Made by a program: the position numbers and the translations under genes
DNA from: Xanthobacteraceae bacterium
GTDB taxonomy: Bacteria; Pseudomonadota; Alphaproteobacteria; Rhizobiales; Xanthobacteraceae
Reading direction: 5' to 3'
NCBI GenBank assembly: GCA_030037185.1
Contig: JASHRR010001099.1
Location: forward strand, 1-19,757
DNA length: 19,757 nt
Shown here: piece by piece, positions 7,433 to 14,835 of the stretch
Layout: every line of letters begins with the position of its first letter
Numbering within the stretch: position 1 is the stretch's first letter
The notes under the pieces: model-generated
The model's input: the letters and a program-made list of their open reading frames with translations, nothing else
What the model was told of the DNA's origin: nothing
The model's database searches: none

Positions 7433-9115
7433 GTGACGACGCGGCGCGAGTTTCTTGAAATGGCTGCCGCTACGGCGGCGATCGTGCTCGGTGGCTGGCC
7501 GCGCGCCTTTGCTCAACAGCAGTTGCGTCAGGCTGACCTGTTGGGCTTCGATTCGATCGGCAACGTCACGCTCCTCCACATCGCCGACCTTCATGCTCAG
7601 CTGGTGCCGGTCTATTTGCGCGAAGCGTCGGTCGATATCGGGGTCGGCGAGGCGAACGGCGAGGTGCCGCATTTGACCGGCGCGGCGCTGCTCGAGCGTT
7701 ACGGCATCGGCCGGGCGTCGCCCGAAGCTTACGCGCTGTCCCCCGACGATTTCACCGCGCTCGCGAGGGCCTACGGGCGCGTGGGCGGGCTCGATCGCAT
7801 CGCAACAGTGCTTGACGCGATCCGGGCGGAGCGCGGCGACAAAGTCGTTTTCTTAGATGGCGGCGATACCTGGCAGAACAGCTACACGTCGCTCGTGACC
7901 AATGGTCAAGACATGGTCGACTGCATGGCGATGCTTCGGCCCGACGCCATGGTGGGCCATTGGGAGTTCACACTCGGCGCCGATCGGATCAAGGAACTGA
8001 CGCAGTCGCTCACCTTCCCATTCCTCGGACTCAACGTGCGCGATAGCGAATGGAACGAGCCGGTTTTCCCCGCCAGCACCATGCTGGAGCGCGGCGGCAT
8101 CAGGATCGCCGTGCTAGGGCAAGCCTATCCCTACACGCCGATCGCCAACCCGCGCTGGCTGATCCCCAACTGGTCGTTCGGCATCCGCGAAGGCGAGGTG
8201 CGGACCCAGGTCGAGAAGGCGCGCGCCGCCGGCGCCGATCTGGTGGTGCTGCTCTCTCACAACGGCTTTGACGTCGACCGCAAGCTCGCCGGCCGCGTTC
8301 CCGGCATCGATGCGATACTCACGGCCCATACCCACGATGCGCTGCCCGCCGTCGTGAAGGTCGGCCGGACGCTGCTTGTCGCCTCGGGCAGCCACGGCAA
8401 GTTCCTGTCGCGACTCGATCTCGACGTACGTGGCGGAGAGGTTAAGGATTATCGCTACAGGCTCATTCCGATCTTCGCTGACGCGATTGCGCCGCATCCG
8501 GCAGTCGCGGCAAAGATCGCCGCCATCCGGGCGCCGCATCTCGCCACCCTGGGCCAAGTTATCGGCCACGCGGGCACGCTGCTTTATCGGCGCGGCAATT
8601 TCAACGGCACACTCGACGACGTCATCTGCGAGGCGCTGTTGGCTGGGCGCGATGCCGAAATTGCGCTGTCGCCCGGCGTGCGCTGGGGTCCCTCGCTGTT
8701 GCCCGGCCAGGCGATCATGCGTGAGGATATCTACAACGCCACCGCCATCACCTACCCGGCGACCTACCGCGTCACCATGTCGGGCGCTCAGCTGAAGGAG
8801 ACTCTCGAAGACGTCGCCGACAACCTGTTCAATCCTGATCCCTATTATCGGCAAGGCGGCGATATGGTGAGAGTTGGCGGCATTGCCTACGCGATCGACG
8901 TCACCCAGCCGATGGGGCGCCGCATTTCCCAGTTGCGCTTGCAGCGCACCGGAGCAGCGATTGATCCCGGCCACGACTATGTGGTGGCCGGCTGGGGCAG
9001 TGTAAATGAGAACACCCAGGGGCTCGCGATCTGGGATGTGGTCGAGCATTATATCGTCGCACGCAAAGTGGTTACACCAGGGGCGAGCGGACAGGTCACG
9101 GTAGCTGGCGGTTGA
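7433..9115 (+). CDS. soxB: SoxB, sulfate thiohydrolase
   Basis: The 560-residue product is of normal SoxB length and has a Tat leader (TTRREFLEMAAA, cleavage near AFAQ). It belongs to the calcineurin-like/5'-nucleotidase fold with a dimanganese centre: Asp52 and His54 in LLHIADLHAQL, then FLDGGDTWQNS, AMVGHWEFTLG, VLLSHNGFD and ILTAHTHDALP. The C-terminal half has the SoxB block NPDPYYRQGGDMVRVGG. It hydrolyses the sulfonate from SoxY-bound thiosulfate, releasing sulfate. The start is GTG at 7433 with only a poor GGTTGG ribosome site. The 149-base gap to soxA, filled by a repeat, is unusual inside this cluster and may lower its expression or mark a separate start of transcription. Confidence 0.95.
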   Translation: MTTRREFLEMAAATAAIVLGGWPRAFAQQQLRQADLLGFDSIGNVTLLHIADLHAQLVPVYLREASVDIGVGEANGEVPHLTGAALLERYGIGRASPEAYALSPDDFTALARAYGRVGGLDRIATVLDAIRAERGDKVVFLDGGDTWQNSYTSLVTNGQDMVDCMAMLRPDAMVGHWEFTLGADRIKELTQSLTFPFLGLNVRDSEWNEPVFPASTMLERGGIRIAVLGQAYPYTPIANPRWLIPNWSFGIREGEVRTQVEKARAAGADLVVLLSHNGFDVDRKLAGRVPGIDAILTAHTHDALPAVVKVGRTLLVASGSHGKFLSRLDLDVRGGEVKDYRYRLIPIFADAIAPHPAVAAKIAAIRAPHLATLGQVIGHAGTLLYRRGNFNGTLDDVICEALLAGRDAEIALSPGVRWGPSLLPGQAIMREDIYNATAITYPATYRVTMSGAQLKETLEDVADNLFNPDPYYRQGGDMVRVGGIAYAIDVTQPMGRRISQLRLQRTGAAIDPGHDYVVAGWGSVNENTQGLAIWDVVEHYIVARKVVTPGASGQVTVAGG

Positions 9116-9301
9116 GAGCGCGTTGGCGTTGAGATCGAATGACCGCGTTGCCATGCCGGCGCCCTGCTGGCGGGTCCGAGGCCGGCGATGACACTGAATA
9201 ACTGGTTTCAATGGGCCGGAATACGTTTCCGATATTTATGGCGCGCGCAAAGTATGCGTCGTCCCATCAGCGGTCGAAGAATTCGTGTTGACGCATAAAC
9301 T

Positions 9302-9435
9302 GAAAGTAACCCATCCCCCACCTGAGGGCATCTGAAGGCGGGAACTTTTGGCCCAGCCTCTGGGCGGTGGGTTACCGCCTATCCGGGGCTTGTGTGAAGT
9401 CGTGCCTTCGAGAGATTCCGAACTGAGCAAGCATT
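9302..9435 (+). ncRNA. Candidate omegaRNA (HEARO) relic upstream of iscB remnant
   Basis: An 8-pair stem GTAACCCA (9306-9313)/TGGGTTAC (9368-9375) encloses a tight hairpin GCCCAG-CCT-CTGGGC (9351-9365) and a possible CCC...GGG stem (9315-9328). IscB genes are known to be preceded by a structured guide RNA (HEARO, renamed omegaRNA), and this stretch lies directly before the iscB fragments in the right orientation. The stems are seen; the RNA identity is inference from position and structure. The 3' boundary is arbitrary, and the RNA is unlikely to be functional beside a broken nuclease gene. Confidence 0.4.
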
Positions 9436-9477
9436 CGGACGTCGGCCTTGAACGTGTGTGCAGCGTAGCTTGGGGCC

Positions 9478-9910
9478 GTAGTCGCGAGCCGCGAATAGAT
9501 CTTTGCGAAGTTCGGACGGCACTGCGTCTATTGCGGGCGCGGTCGATGTTCCCCGCAACCTTGACCACATCATCCCCCGGTCAGCAATCTTGTTGCGGCG
9601 TGCATCCCCCGCAACACCGAGAAAGACGCGCGACCGATCGAAGACTTCCTCGCCCACGATCCAAAACGCCACGCCGTTATCAAGGCGCAGGGCGCCGCTG
9701 CAGGACGCCGCCGCCGTCAACGCCCTGGGCCTTGCGTGTACTGCCGGACAAAGCTAACCAAGCGCGGATTCCCGCGTCGATACCTGTATGTGCACCAAGC
9801 GTGCACGGGTTCCAGACGGCGACACCGTGTGGGCAGAGGTGCCCAGGGGTGCCCGCAAAGGTGTGCATGTCGGTCGCGTGCGGTTGCAAAGAAGTTTTTT
9901 TCACCGGGCC
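9478..9910 (+). pseudogene. iscB: IscB (RNA-guided HNH/RuvC nuclease) remnant
   Basis: Pieces of IscB appear in order in shifting frames. HNH part: EYxFAKFGRHCVYCG with a TAG in place of Y (9493-9537), VDVPRNLDHIIPRS (9542-9583), SNLVAACIPRNTEKDARPIE (from 9583), FLAHDPKRHAVIKAQ (to 9690), APLQDAAAVNA (9692-9724). C-terminal part: RTKLTKRGFPRRYL (about 9745-9786), VHGFQT (9801-9818), DTVWAEVPRGARKGVHVGRV (9821-9880). The order and the motifs DHI-PRS, RPIE-FL-DP, PL-DAAAVN, GFPR-YL, HGFQTGD and GVHVGRV are those of IscB. The RuvC-I/II N-terminal part and the RuvC-III region between HNH and C-terminus are missing, and the second zinc Cys of CxxCN has become Arg. At least five frame changes are present. 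No transposase is nearby. Confidence 0.7.
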
Positions 9911-9992
9911 TACCCGACCTGCAGCGGATGAAACTTCACGATCAACGACGTTGGTTGGCAATACTGCCGCCTAACCCAACGAGGTGATGGGT

Positions 9993-11024
9993 ATGAATAC
10001 AACAGAACCGGCCTGCGGCCGGTGCGCTCTGAGCCCCCGGCCTAAAGACCCGGGCACGTCGCGCAATTTGATCGCGGGCATTGCCTGTGCCCTGTCGATG
10101 CTCTGCAGCAGTTTTGCTGCTGCGCAGGAATGGCCAACAAAGCCAATCACTTTGGTGGTTCCGTTTGCGGCCGGCGGCACGACCGATCTGGTTGGCCGGC
10201 CGCTGGCGCAGAGCCTCGCGGCACGCCTCGGCCAATCCGTCATTGTCGATAATCGCGCGGGCGCCGGCGGCACGATCGGTGCGGGAATGGCGGCCAAGGC
10301 GCCCCCCGACGGCTACACCATGTTTCTCGCCACCACCGCGCACACGATCGCGCCTGGCATCTACAAAAATCTGTCCTATGACTTCGCGAAGGATTTCGAT
10401 CCGATCACCGTGGTCGGGAAGGTTCCCAATGTCCTCATCGTCAATCCGGCGGTGCCGGCCAAGACGCCCGGCGAGCTGATTTCCTACGTCAGAGACAATC
10501 CCGGCAAGGTCAACTTCGGTTCGGCCGGAGCAGGCAGCGTCGAGCACCTGTCGGGCGAACTCTTCCGCGCTATGGCAGGAGTCGACATCGTGCACGTCCC
10601 CTATAAGGGCGGCGCTCCGATGATGACGGACCTGATCGCCGGTCATATCCAGATGGCGATCGAAACCAGCGGCTCGGCGCTACAACACATCAAGGCGGGG
10701 GCGGTGCGGGCGCTGGCGGTGAGCACGCGCGAGCCGTCGCCGTTCTTCCCCGGGCTGCCGACCCTGGATGACGCCGGGCTGAGAGGTTACGACGTGGCCA
10801 CCTGGTACGGGCTCCTCGTGCCAAAAATGACGCCCGCGGCGATCCGCACCAAGCTTTACCAGACCGTGAGCGAAATCCTTAAAACGCCCGACATGGTCGC
10901 GCGTCTTGCCGATCTCGGCGCCGTTGCGGGCGGCGAGCGGCCGGAGCAATTCGCCGCCTTTATTCGGGCGGAAATTGCCAAGTGGACCAAGGTGACCAGG
11001 GACGCCGGCATCACAGTCGAGTGA
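9993..11024 (+). CDS. Tripartite tricarboxylate transporter (TctC/Bug) solute-binding protein
   Basis: The 343-residue product has a signal peptide with a long N-region; the hydrophobic stretch is about 26-42 and the likely cleavage AAAQ45. The mature part starts WPTKPITLVVPFAAGGTTD, the classic Bug start, followed by DNRAGAGGTIGAG, DGYTMFLATTAHTIAPGIYK, NFGSAGAGSVEHLSGELF, DIVHVPYKGGAPMMTDLI and LPTLDDAGLRGYD. Bug proteins bind carboxylates or other small metabolites in the periplasm. Many are orphans without tctA/tctB, as here, so the ligand cannot be named. The ATG at 9993 lies 8 bases after GAGG; GTG 9984 and ATG 9987 overlap that site and are less likely. It begins just after the IscB relic. 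Confidence 0.92.
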   Translation: MNTTEPACGRCALSPRPKDPGTSRNLIAGIACALSMLCSSFAAAQEWPTKPITLVVPFAAGGTTDLVGRPLAQSLAARLGQSVIVDNRAGAGGTIGAGMAAKAPPDGYTMFLATTAHTIAPGIYKNLSYDFAKDFDPITVVGKVPNVLIVNPAVPAKTPGELISYVRDNPGKVNFGSAGAGSVEHLSGELFRAMAGVDIVHVPYKGGAPMMTDLIAGHIQMAIETSGSALQHIKAGAVRALAVSTREPSPFFPGLPTLDDAGLRGYDVATWYGLLVPKMTPAAIRTKLYQTVSEILKTPDMVARLADLGAVAGGERPEQFAAFIRAEIAKWTKVTRDAGITVE

Positions 11025-11405
11025 GGAAGCATAGCCGCCGCGGCAAGGCCGCCGCGGCCGAAGCGCGATGATGAGACTGCGCGCGCTCAAGCAGGGGACC
11101 GCGAAGGCAGGAACGCGCAGCCGCGACCGATTGGGCGCACTCGCAATGCTCACCGAGGCATACGATCTCCGTTAGTCGTCTGGTCGTATGACTAGCCGAG
11201 CAGAACACGTTTCCCCTGTTGGGATCCATCAGGCTCTTCACCAAGTCAGTCAATCCGCACGTCAAACGCCGCGCGTTCGTTGTCGCAATCGCGAAGCTGC
11301 GGATAACCGCTGCGAAATGCGAACTGCACCCATCCCGCCTTCGGGCTGCGGCCGCAAAAAAACTCCAAGCTCAGTGAATGGATCGGACAGCCAAATTTGT
11401 CGCCG
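11025..11405. other. Intergenic region between convergent genes
   Basis: 381 bases with no supported gene. Near the start, 11034-11058 holds two direct copies of GCCGCCGCGGC around AAG, which can fold but lacks a T run. A short frame at about 11225-11370 reads RLFTKSVNPHVKRRAFVVAI, faintly like the end of a transposase, but it is too short to assign. Confidence 0.4.
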
Positions 11406-11897
11406 TCAACGTTCCACCGGCAAGGGCTTAGGTGCGGGATTGGGGGTCGGGGTGGCGGCGGGTGCCGGTCGCGGCGGAGGCTCTATATTCTTGTAAAAGA
11501 CGTACTGTTCAACGGCCTGCAGTTTGGTGATCTCGCGCGTCGTCTGCTCTTGAGCGGCAGCGAGTTGGTCAACCTTTTTGCTCATCTTGGCAAGATCAAA
11601 CGAGATCGTTTTCATCTCCTGCGGATCGATAAGATCTGTGGGCGGCACAATCGCCGTGGGGGCGGTCTGGGCGATTGCAGCCGGCGGTGCTACAAAGGCC
11701 AGCCGCGGGAAGGCGTCCGCGATCATTTGTCTTGCCGCGTTGCCATAGGACTGCCAAGCCAAGGCGCTGGCAATGCCGGCACCAAACGTTATCAGATAGC
11801 CGGTGAAACCCTGCGAAGCGGGCTTTCGGCGCGTCGGTCGTGCGGGAGGTGGCTCAACGGGCCAATCGTCGGAGAACTCAGACCGCATGGGGCTCAT
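11406..11897 (-). CDS. Single-TM coiled-coil protein, paralogue 1
   Basis: The 163-residue product starts at the ATG 11897, directly after an excellent GAGGAGGTG ribosome site. Residues 1-33 are polar and proline-rich. A membrane segment follows at about 34-52 (FTGYLITFGAGIASALAWQS), then SYGNAARQMIADAFPRLAFV. A helical part with DLAKMSKKVDQLAAAQEQTT suggests a coiled coil, and a proline-rich tail (PPPRPAPAATPTPN) closes it. It shares the membrane block with the protein at 13052-13942: FxAGxAxALAxxSYGxAARQxIAxxxPxL. I recall similar hypothetical proteins from Bradyrhizobium. No function is known. It is probably anchored in the inner membrane with the coiled coil in the periplasm. Confidence 0.8.
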   Translation of the reverse strand: MSPMRSEFSDDWPVEPPPARPTRRKPASQGFTGYLITFGAGIASALAWQSYGNAARQMIADAFPRLAFVAPPAAIAQTAPTAIVPPTDLIDPQEMKTISFDLAKMSKKVDQLAAAQEQTTREITKLQAVEQYVFYKNIEPPPRPAPAATPTPNPAPKPLPVER

Positions 11898-12215
11898 GGC
11901 ACCTCCTCTCGTTCGGTTCGATTTGACCGTCATCGCAGTCGATCCGATCGCCATTGCCGTCGCGTTCATACGTGGCCCACGGGCAAATCCAAATTTCGAC
12001 CAAAGTTCAGGTGATCCTTGAAAAAAGCGCCTGGCGTGTACCGTGGCAGAAAGAAATCGAAAATCTTTGTTACGTGACAAACGCCCAATTAACCCAGCAT
12101 ATAGAGACCGCGGGCTCGACCCCGGCGCCTTTGACGGCATTGGGGCAAGAAGCGCCGGGGCGCGCGCGGCCACAGGGACGGACATGGCCGCGCGCTGTTC
12201 GGATGCGAAATGAGG
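11898..12215. other. Upstream region of paralogue 1
   Basis: 318 bases. A minus-strand frame continues upstream of 11897 without a stop, but its composition and lack of ribosome site suggest chance. The promoter of paralogue 1 should lie here. I see no clear feature. Confidence 0.4.
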
Positions 12216-12368
12216 CTACCGGCCGGGACTGTCGCCTACGGTGTCGGGCTCGCCCCCGTACCGCCGTAAGTCATCAAGGCTCTCGGAGAGACGATCAAGC
12301 TCCGCTGGATCAGGACGGTCGGAGTTGCGCGTCACGACGGTTGTGACCGCACTGTCAGTGTCAGTCAT
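12216..12368 (-). CDS. Possible small protein, 50 residues
   Basis: ATG at 12368 follows GGAG by 8 bases. The product begins MTDTDSAVTTVVTRNSD and continues PDPAELDRLSESLDDLRRYG; it is acidic and likely helical, with no cysteines or membrane segment. Codon third positions are moderately GC-rich, as in the neighbours. I do not recognise a family. It lies between the two paralogous membrane proteins on the same strand. It could be a real small gene or chance. Confidence 0.4.
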   Translation of the reverse strand: MTDTDSAVTTVVTRNSDRPDPAELDRLSESLDDLRRYGGEPDTVGDSPGR

Positions 12369-12489
12369 GGCATCCACTCCATGATTGAGATTTCTCACCC
12401 CCCGGTTTGCGATAGAAAACCCGAACCGCGAAATAAAAGCGGCGGCGCGAAGGCCGTTCATTGACGGTTTTCGGCAAGTTCTAAGTCAT

Positions 12490-12645
12490 CAGCCGCGAAC
12501 TGACCGACTCCCGCGCTTGCCATGATTGACCGATCCGGCAATCGCCGGCACGCTAAAGCGGTACGCCGCAAGCAACCGTTGCGTCGCGCTGTTGCCGTCT
12601 CGGTTCGCGAGCAAGCACACGGCGTTGCTCGGCCATCAGTGTCAT
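12490..12645 (-). pseudogene. Decayed small gene (MAEQRR-type hypothetical)
   Basis: A minus-strand ATG at 12645 follows a good GGGGAG site and reads MTLMAEQRRVL. In that frame a stop comes after 30 residues. Shifting frame after RVL gives LLANRDGNSATQRLLAAYRF and then VPAIAGSVNHG. This resembles small rhizobial proteins starting MTLMAEQRRAL and followed by a helix-turn-helix-like segment (LLAxxGF...MLxxLVxxGL). The match is from memory and the remainder is lost, so this is a tentative pseudogene. Confidence 0.35.
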
Positions 12646-13051
12646 GTTCGCTCCCCCCTCGCGCTCCGGGCGGGACGGGCCTGCGAGAGGTGTGAGCGGG
12701 AATTGTCGTCGGCCCTCGAGCCCATCGAAGGCGAGGCAGCTTTGCCCGGGCGCCTACCCTTCGGGCCGCGGAGCATCTCCTGCCATTTTCCGTGCCTCGC
12801 ACTGTGCGAAGCGATTGCGTTGTGGGATTGCGACATGCGCTCGCGCGCCCGCGCCGCCTTAACAGAATGCGCCGCAAATCCCCGGACTTTAATTCTAGCT
12901 CGGTACCTCAATCACCCTGCCGAGCGCCTTATAGCGACGAGCGCCGCCTGCGGGTAGAGGGACGCCCCACGCCCCCTGCTTTGCTTGATATCATAAGTTG
13001 GCCTCCACTGCCTGATCAGCTTTGCCATTTTGGACGCTCTCGCGATGCCGA
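12646..13051. other. Gap without a supported gene
   Basis: About 400 bases downstream of paralogue 2. Open frames exist on both strands (for example minus 12642-12911) but they are arginine- and alanine-rich, as expected for shadow frames in GC-rich DNA. I see no motif, repeat or RNA. Confidence 0.35.
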
Positions 13052-13942
13052 TCATTGGGGAGGCCGTGTGTACGCAGGTGGCGCGGAAAGCGTACTCTGT
13101 GTTGTTCCGAGCATCTCTTTACCTGGCGTCGGTTCACTTCGATGCTCCCTTGTAACGGGTCGATGGTCGCTTCCCCTTGGTCGCGCGGCGGCGTACCAAC
13201 ACAGCGTGCCCTCGTGACCGGGCGCTTTCAAGGTCCAGGACGGCCATCCTCCCGGGTGGTTCTGTAGGACGGCAGAAGCGGACGGAAAGCAGGAAACATC
13301 ATGCCTGCTCGCCGCAGACAACTCCTTGCCTCTTTCTAGCGGTTTCGCGTCGGTCGGCTTTATGTCGAAACGCTCCGTGGCCTGCAGTGATGCCCCGTCG
13401 GCTCGACGCCCGGCTGTGATGTGAGCGGCATCAGCCGCGGGAGCCTCAGCGGTACCGCTGGCAGACTCATCGGTGCTGCGCGTCAGCTCCTGACTGGTGG
13501 CGATTTGGTCGATGCTTCGCGTTATCTCCTCCTGACTGGCAGCGATCCGCTCGATGCTTTGCCGCATCGCGTCGAGGTCGCGCACGACCTCCTCGAGCTG
13601 CTGCTGATCGCGAAAAGGGGCGGCTGACGCAGTTGGCGCAACCATCTCGGAAGTTTTCTGCGCAGTTGTTGCGCCCCGCGGGGCCAGCCAGCCAAGCTGC
13701 GGATACGAGCTTGCGATCTTCTGTCTCGCCGCGTCGCCATAGGACCAACAAGCCAAAGCGACCGCTGCACCAGCGCAAAACGTGACTGCGAAACGGCGGA
13801 GGGCGGCCCGTTTGCGGAATGACGGCTGTCCGTTCGGCAACCGTTCATTTTCGAGGATGGTCGGGCGAATAGGCGACGGCTCGTCTGACGGGTCAACGGG
13901 CAACAAGCCCGCGTAGCGAGCAGAGCCCCTCATCGTAGTCAT
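13052..13942 (-). CDS. Single-TM coiled-coil protein, paralogue 2, with extra C-terminal domain
   Basis: The 296-residue product starts at ATG 13942 after GGGGAAACC. Residues 1-48 are polar; a membrane segment lies at about 50-66 (FAVTFCAGAAVALACWS), then SYGDAARQKIASSYPQLGWLAP as in paralogue 1. Residues about 105-145 carry a 14-residue repeat, QSIERIAASQEEIT then RSIDQIATSQELT, two heptads each, so a coiled coil is likely. The C-terminal part, absent from paralogue 1, has two cysteines: DVSCFPSASAVLQNHPGGWP and APGHEGTLCWYAAARP. I recall this ending in Bradyrhizobium hypothetical proteins. It probably lies in the periplasm, where the cysteines could form a disulfide. Function unknown. Confidence 0.8.
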   Translation of the reverse strand: MTTMRGSARYAGLLPVDPSDEPSPIRPTILENERLPNGQPSFRKRAALRRFAVTFCAGAAVALACWSYGDAARQKIASSYPQLGWLAPRGATTAQKTSEMVAPTASAAPFRDQQQLEEVVRDLDAMRQSIERIAASQEEITRSIDQIATSQELTRSTDESASGTAEAPAADAAHITAGRRADGASLQATERFDIKPTDAKPLERGKELSAASRHDVSCFPSASAVLQNHPGGWPSWTLKAPGHEGTLCWYAAARPRGSDHRPVTREHRSEPTPGKEMLGTTQSTLSAPPAYTRPPQ

Positions 13943-14835
13943 CTTGGTTTCCCCATACGGGGTTCTCGGTCGAACTGGTCCGGCACACCTGTTGGTCGGA
14001 TTTTCGACATATTGGGCATTGTTGCGCAAGGGATCAAGCGCTGTATCCAGACTGCAACAATATTCGTTGCCCATCGCCCGATCCCTGTCCCCGGGCGCGA
14101 CGCCGTTACCACAACTTTTTCGCACATCACGCCCGCCTCGTAGATGGCGCAGAGTGGGACGCGCCCGGGCTTTCGGCGTGCGCCGCGACCGGGACACCTC
14201 TCAAATAATCGGGCAACATCGTCCACAGGGCTTCGCGGGCGACGCCTCCGCACGCTGTGCGTTGAGAGCGTCCTGGTTCTTGCGCTGTGCTGACGCCAAG
14301 CCCGCTGCGCTCGCGGTGCTTCCAGCACCAGGCCAAGGCAATCTCCGACGCACGAAGGCGCCGGCCGCTGCCAGGCGTCGAGGCGTCAAGCCAGGCGGTT
14401 GTCGTGCGGGCGCCGCCGCGAACGCTCGCCAAGCCGGCACCGCTGCCCGTGCAGATTGCCCGGATCATAGCCCGCAATGTCACAGCCGCGGCTCGATGGC
14501 GCGCCGCGATGTTAGAAACGCGCGCGGCGCGATCGAAAGGTCGTGCGTGCCGGCCAATCTCTCGAAGGCCACCCGCACTGAAAAGACCGGGCGGGGCTCA
14601 TGCGGCACAGTATGGGGGAAAAAATAATCTAACAAAATCAAGTAGCTCTACCTATACGCCGGCGACAATTCATAACAAAAATCGGGGAAATCAACCTATC
14701 TATACCCCGGCTGAAATTGCTAGCAAAATCCTGGCAAGCTCGACCTTCGCGCGCGGTTGCTGGTTCCTGCTCCACGCTCTATCGGCCCACGCTTGCAGAC
14801 CCAGCGTCCGCGCAGAAAGGAGTGTTTGCCCCGCT
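13943..14835. other. Long intergenic region
   Basis: 893 bases between the divergent paralogue 2 and ornithine cyclodeaminase-family genes. An open plus-strand frame continues into the cyclodeaminase gene but is arginine/alanine-rich and lacks similarity, so it is not taken as coding. From 14617 to 14732 the base composition turns AT-rich, and the tandem repeat below lies inside that part. Confidence 0.5.
14648..14740. repeat. Imperfect tandem repeat, 48-bp period, AT-rich
   Basis: Two copies begin CTACCTATACGCCGGC (14648) and CTATCTATACCCCGGC (14696), exactly 48 bases apart. They stay alike through AATT...TA.CAAAA and the following TC..GG. The first 16 bases differ at only two positions. 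The second copy contains the perfect palindrome TTGCTAGCAA. It lies about 100-190 bases before the cyclodeaminase start codon and could be a double regulator site. Confidence 0.5.

Noticed and set aside
11034..11058. GC-rich direct repeat after the TctC gene as a terminator
   Set aside because: It folds only imperfectly and no T run follows.
11225..11380. Short frame reading RLFTKSVNPHVKRRAFVVAI, faintly like an IS110-type transposase end
   Set aside because: Too short and too weak a match; no inverted repeats or other transposase pieces nearby.
12887..12910. AATTCTAGCTCGGTACC resembles a plasmid polylinker (EcoRI-SacI-KpnI order)
   Set aside because: It is not an exact match and no vector sequence flanks it; likely chance, though worth a contamination check.
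12458..12911. Long minus-strand open frames between the two paralogues
   Set aside because: Arginine-, alanine- and serine-rich composition with no motif; typical of chance frames in GC-rich DNA.
14287..14835. Upstream extension of the cyclodeaminase-like protein by about 180 residues
   Set aside because: The family starts at MLIINNDDV; the upstream part is low complexity, basic and has no ribosome site.
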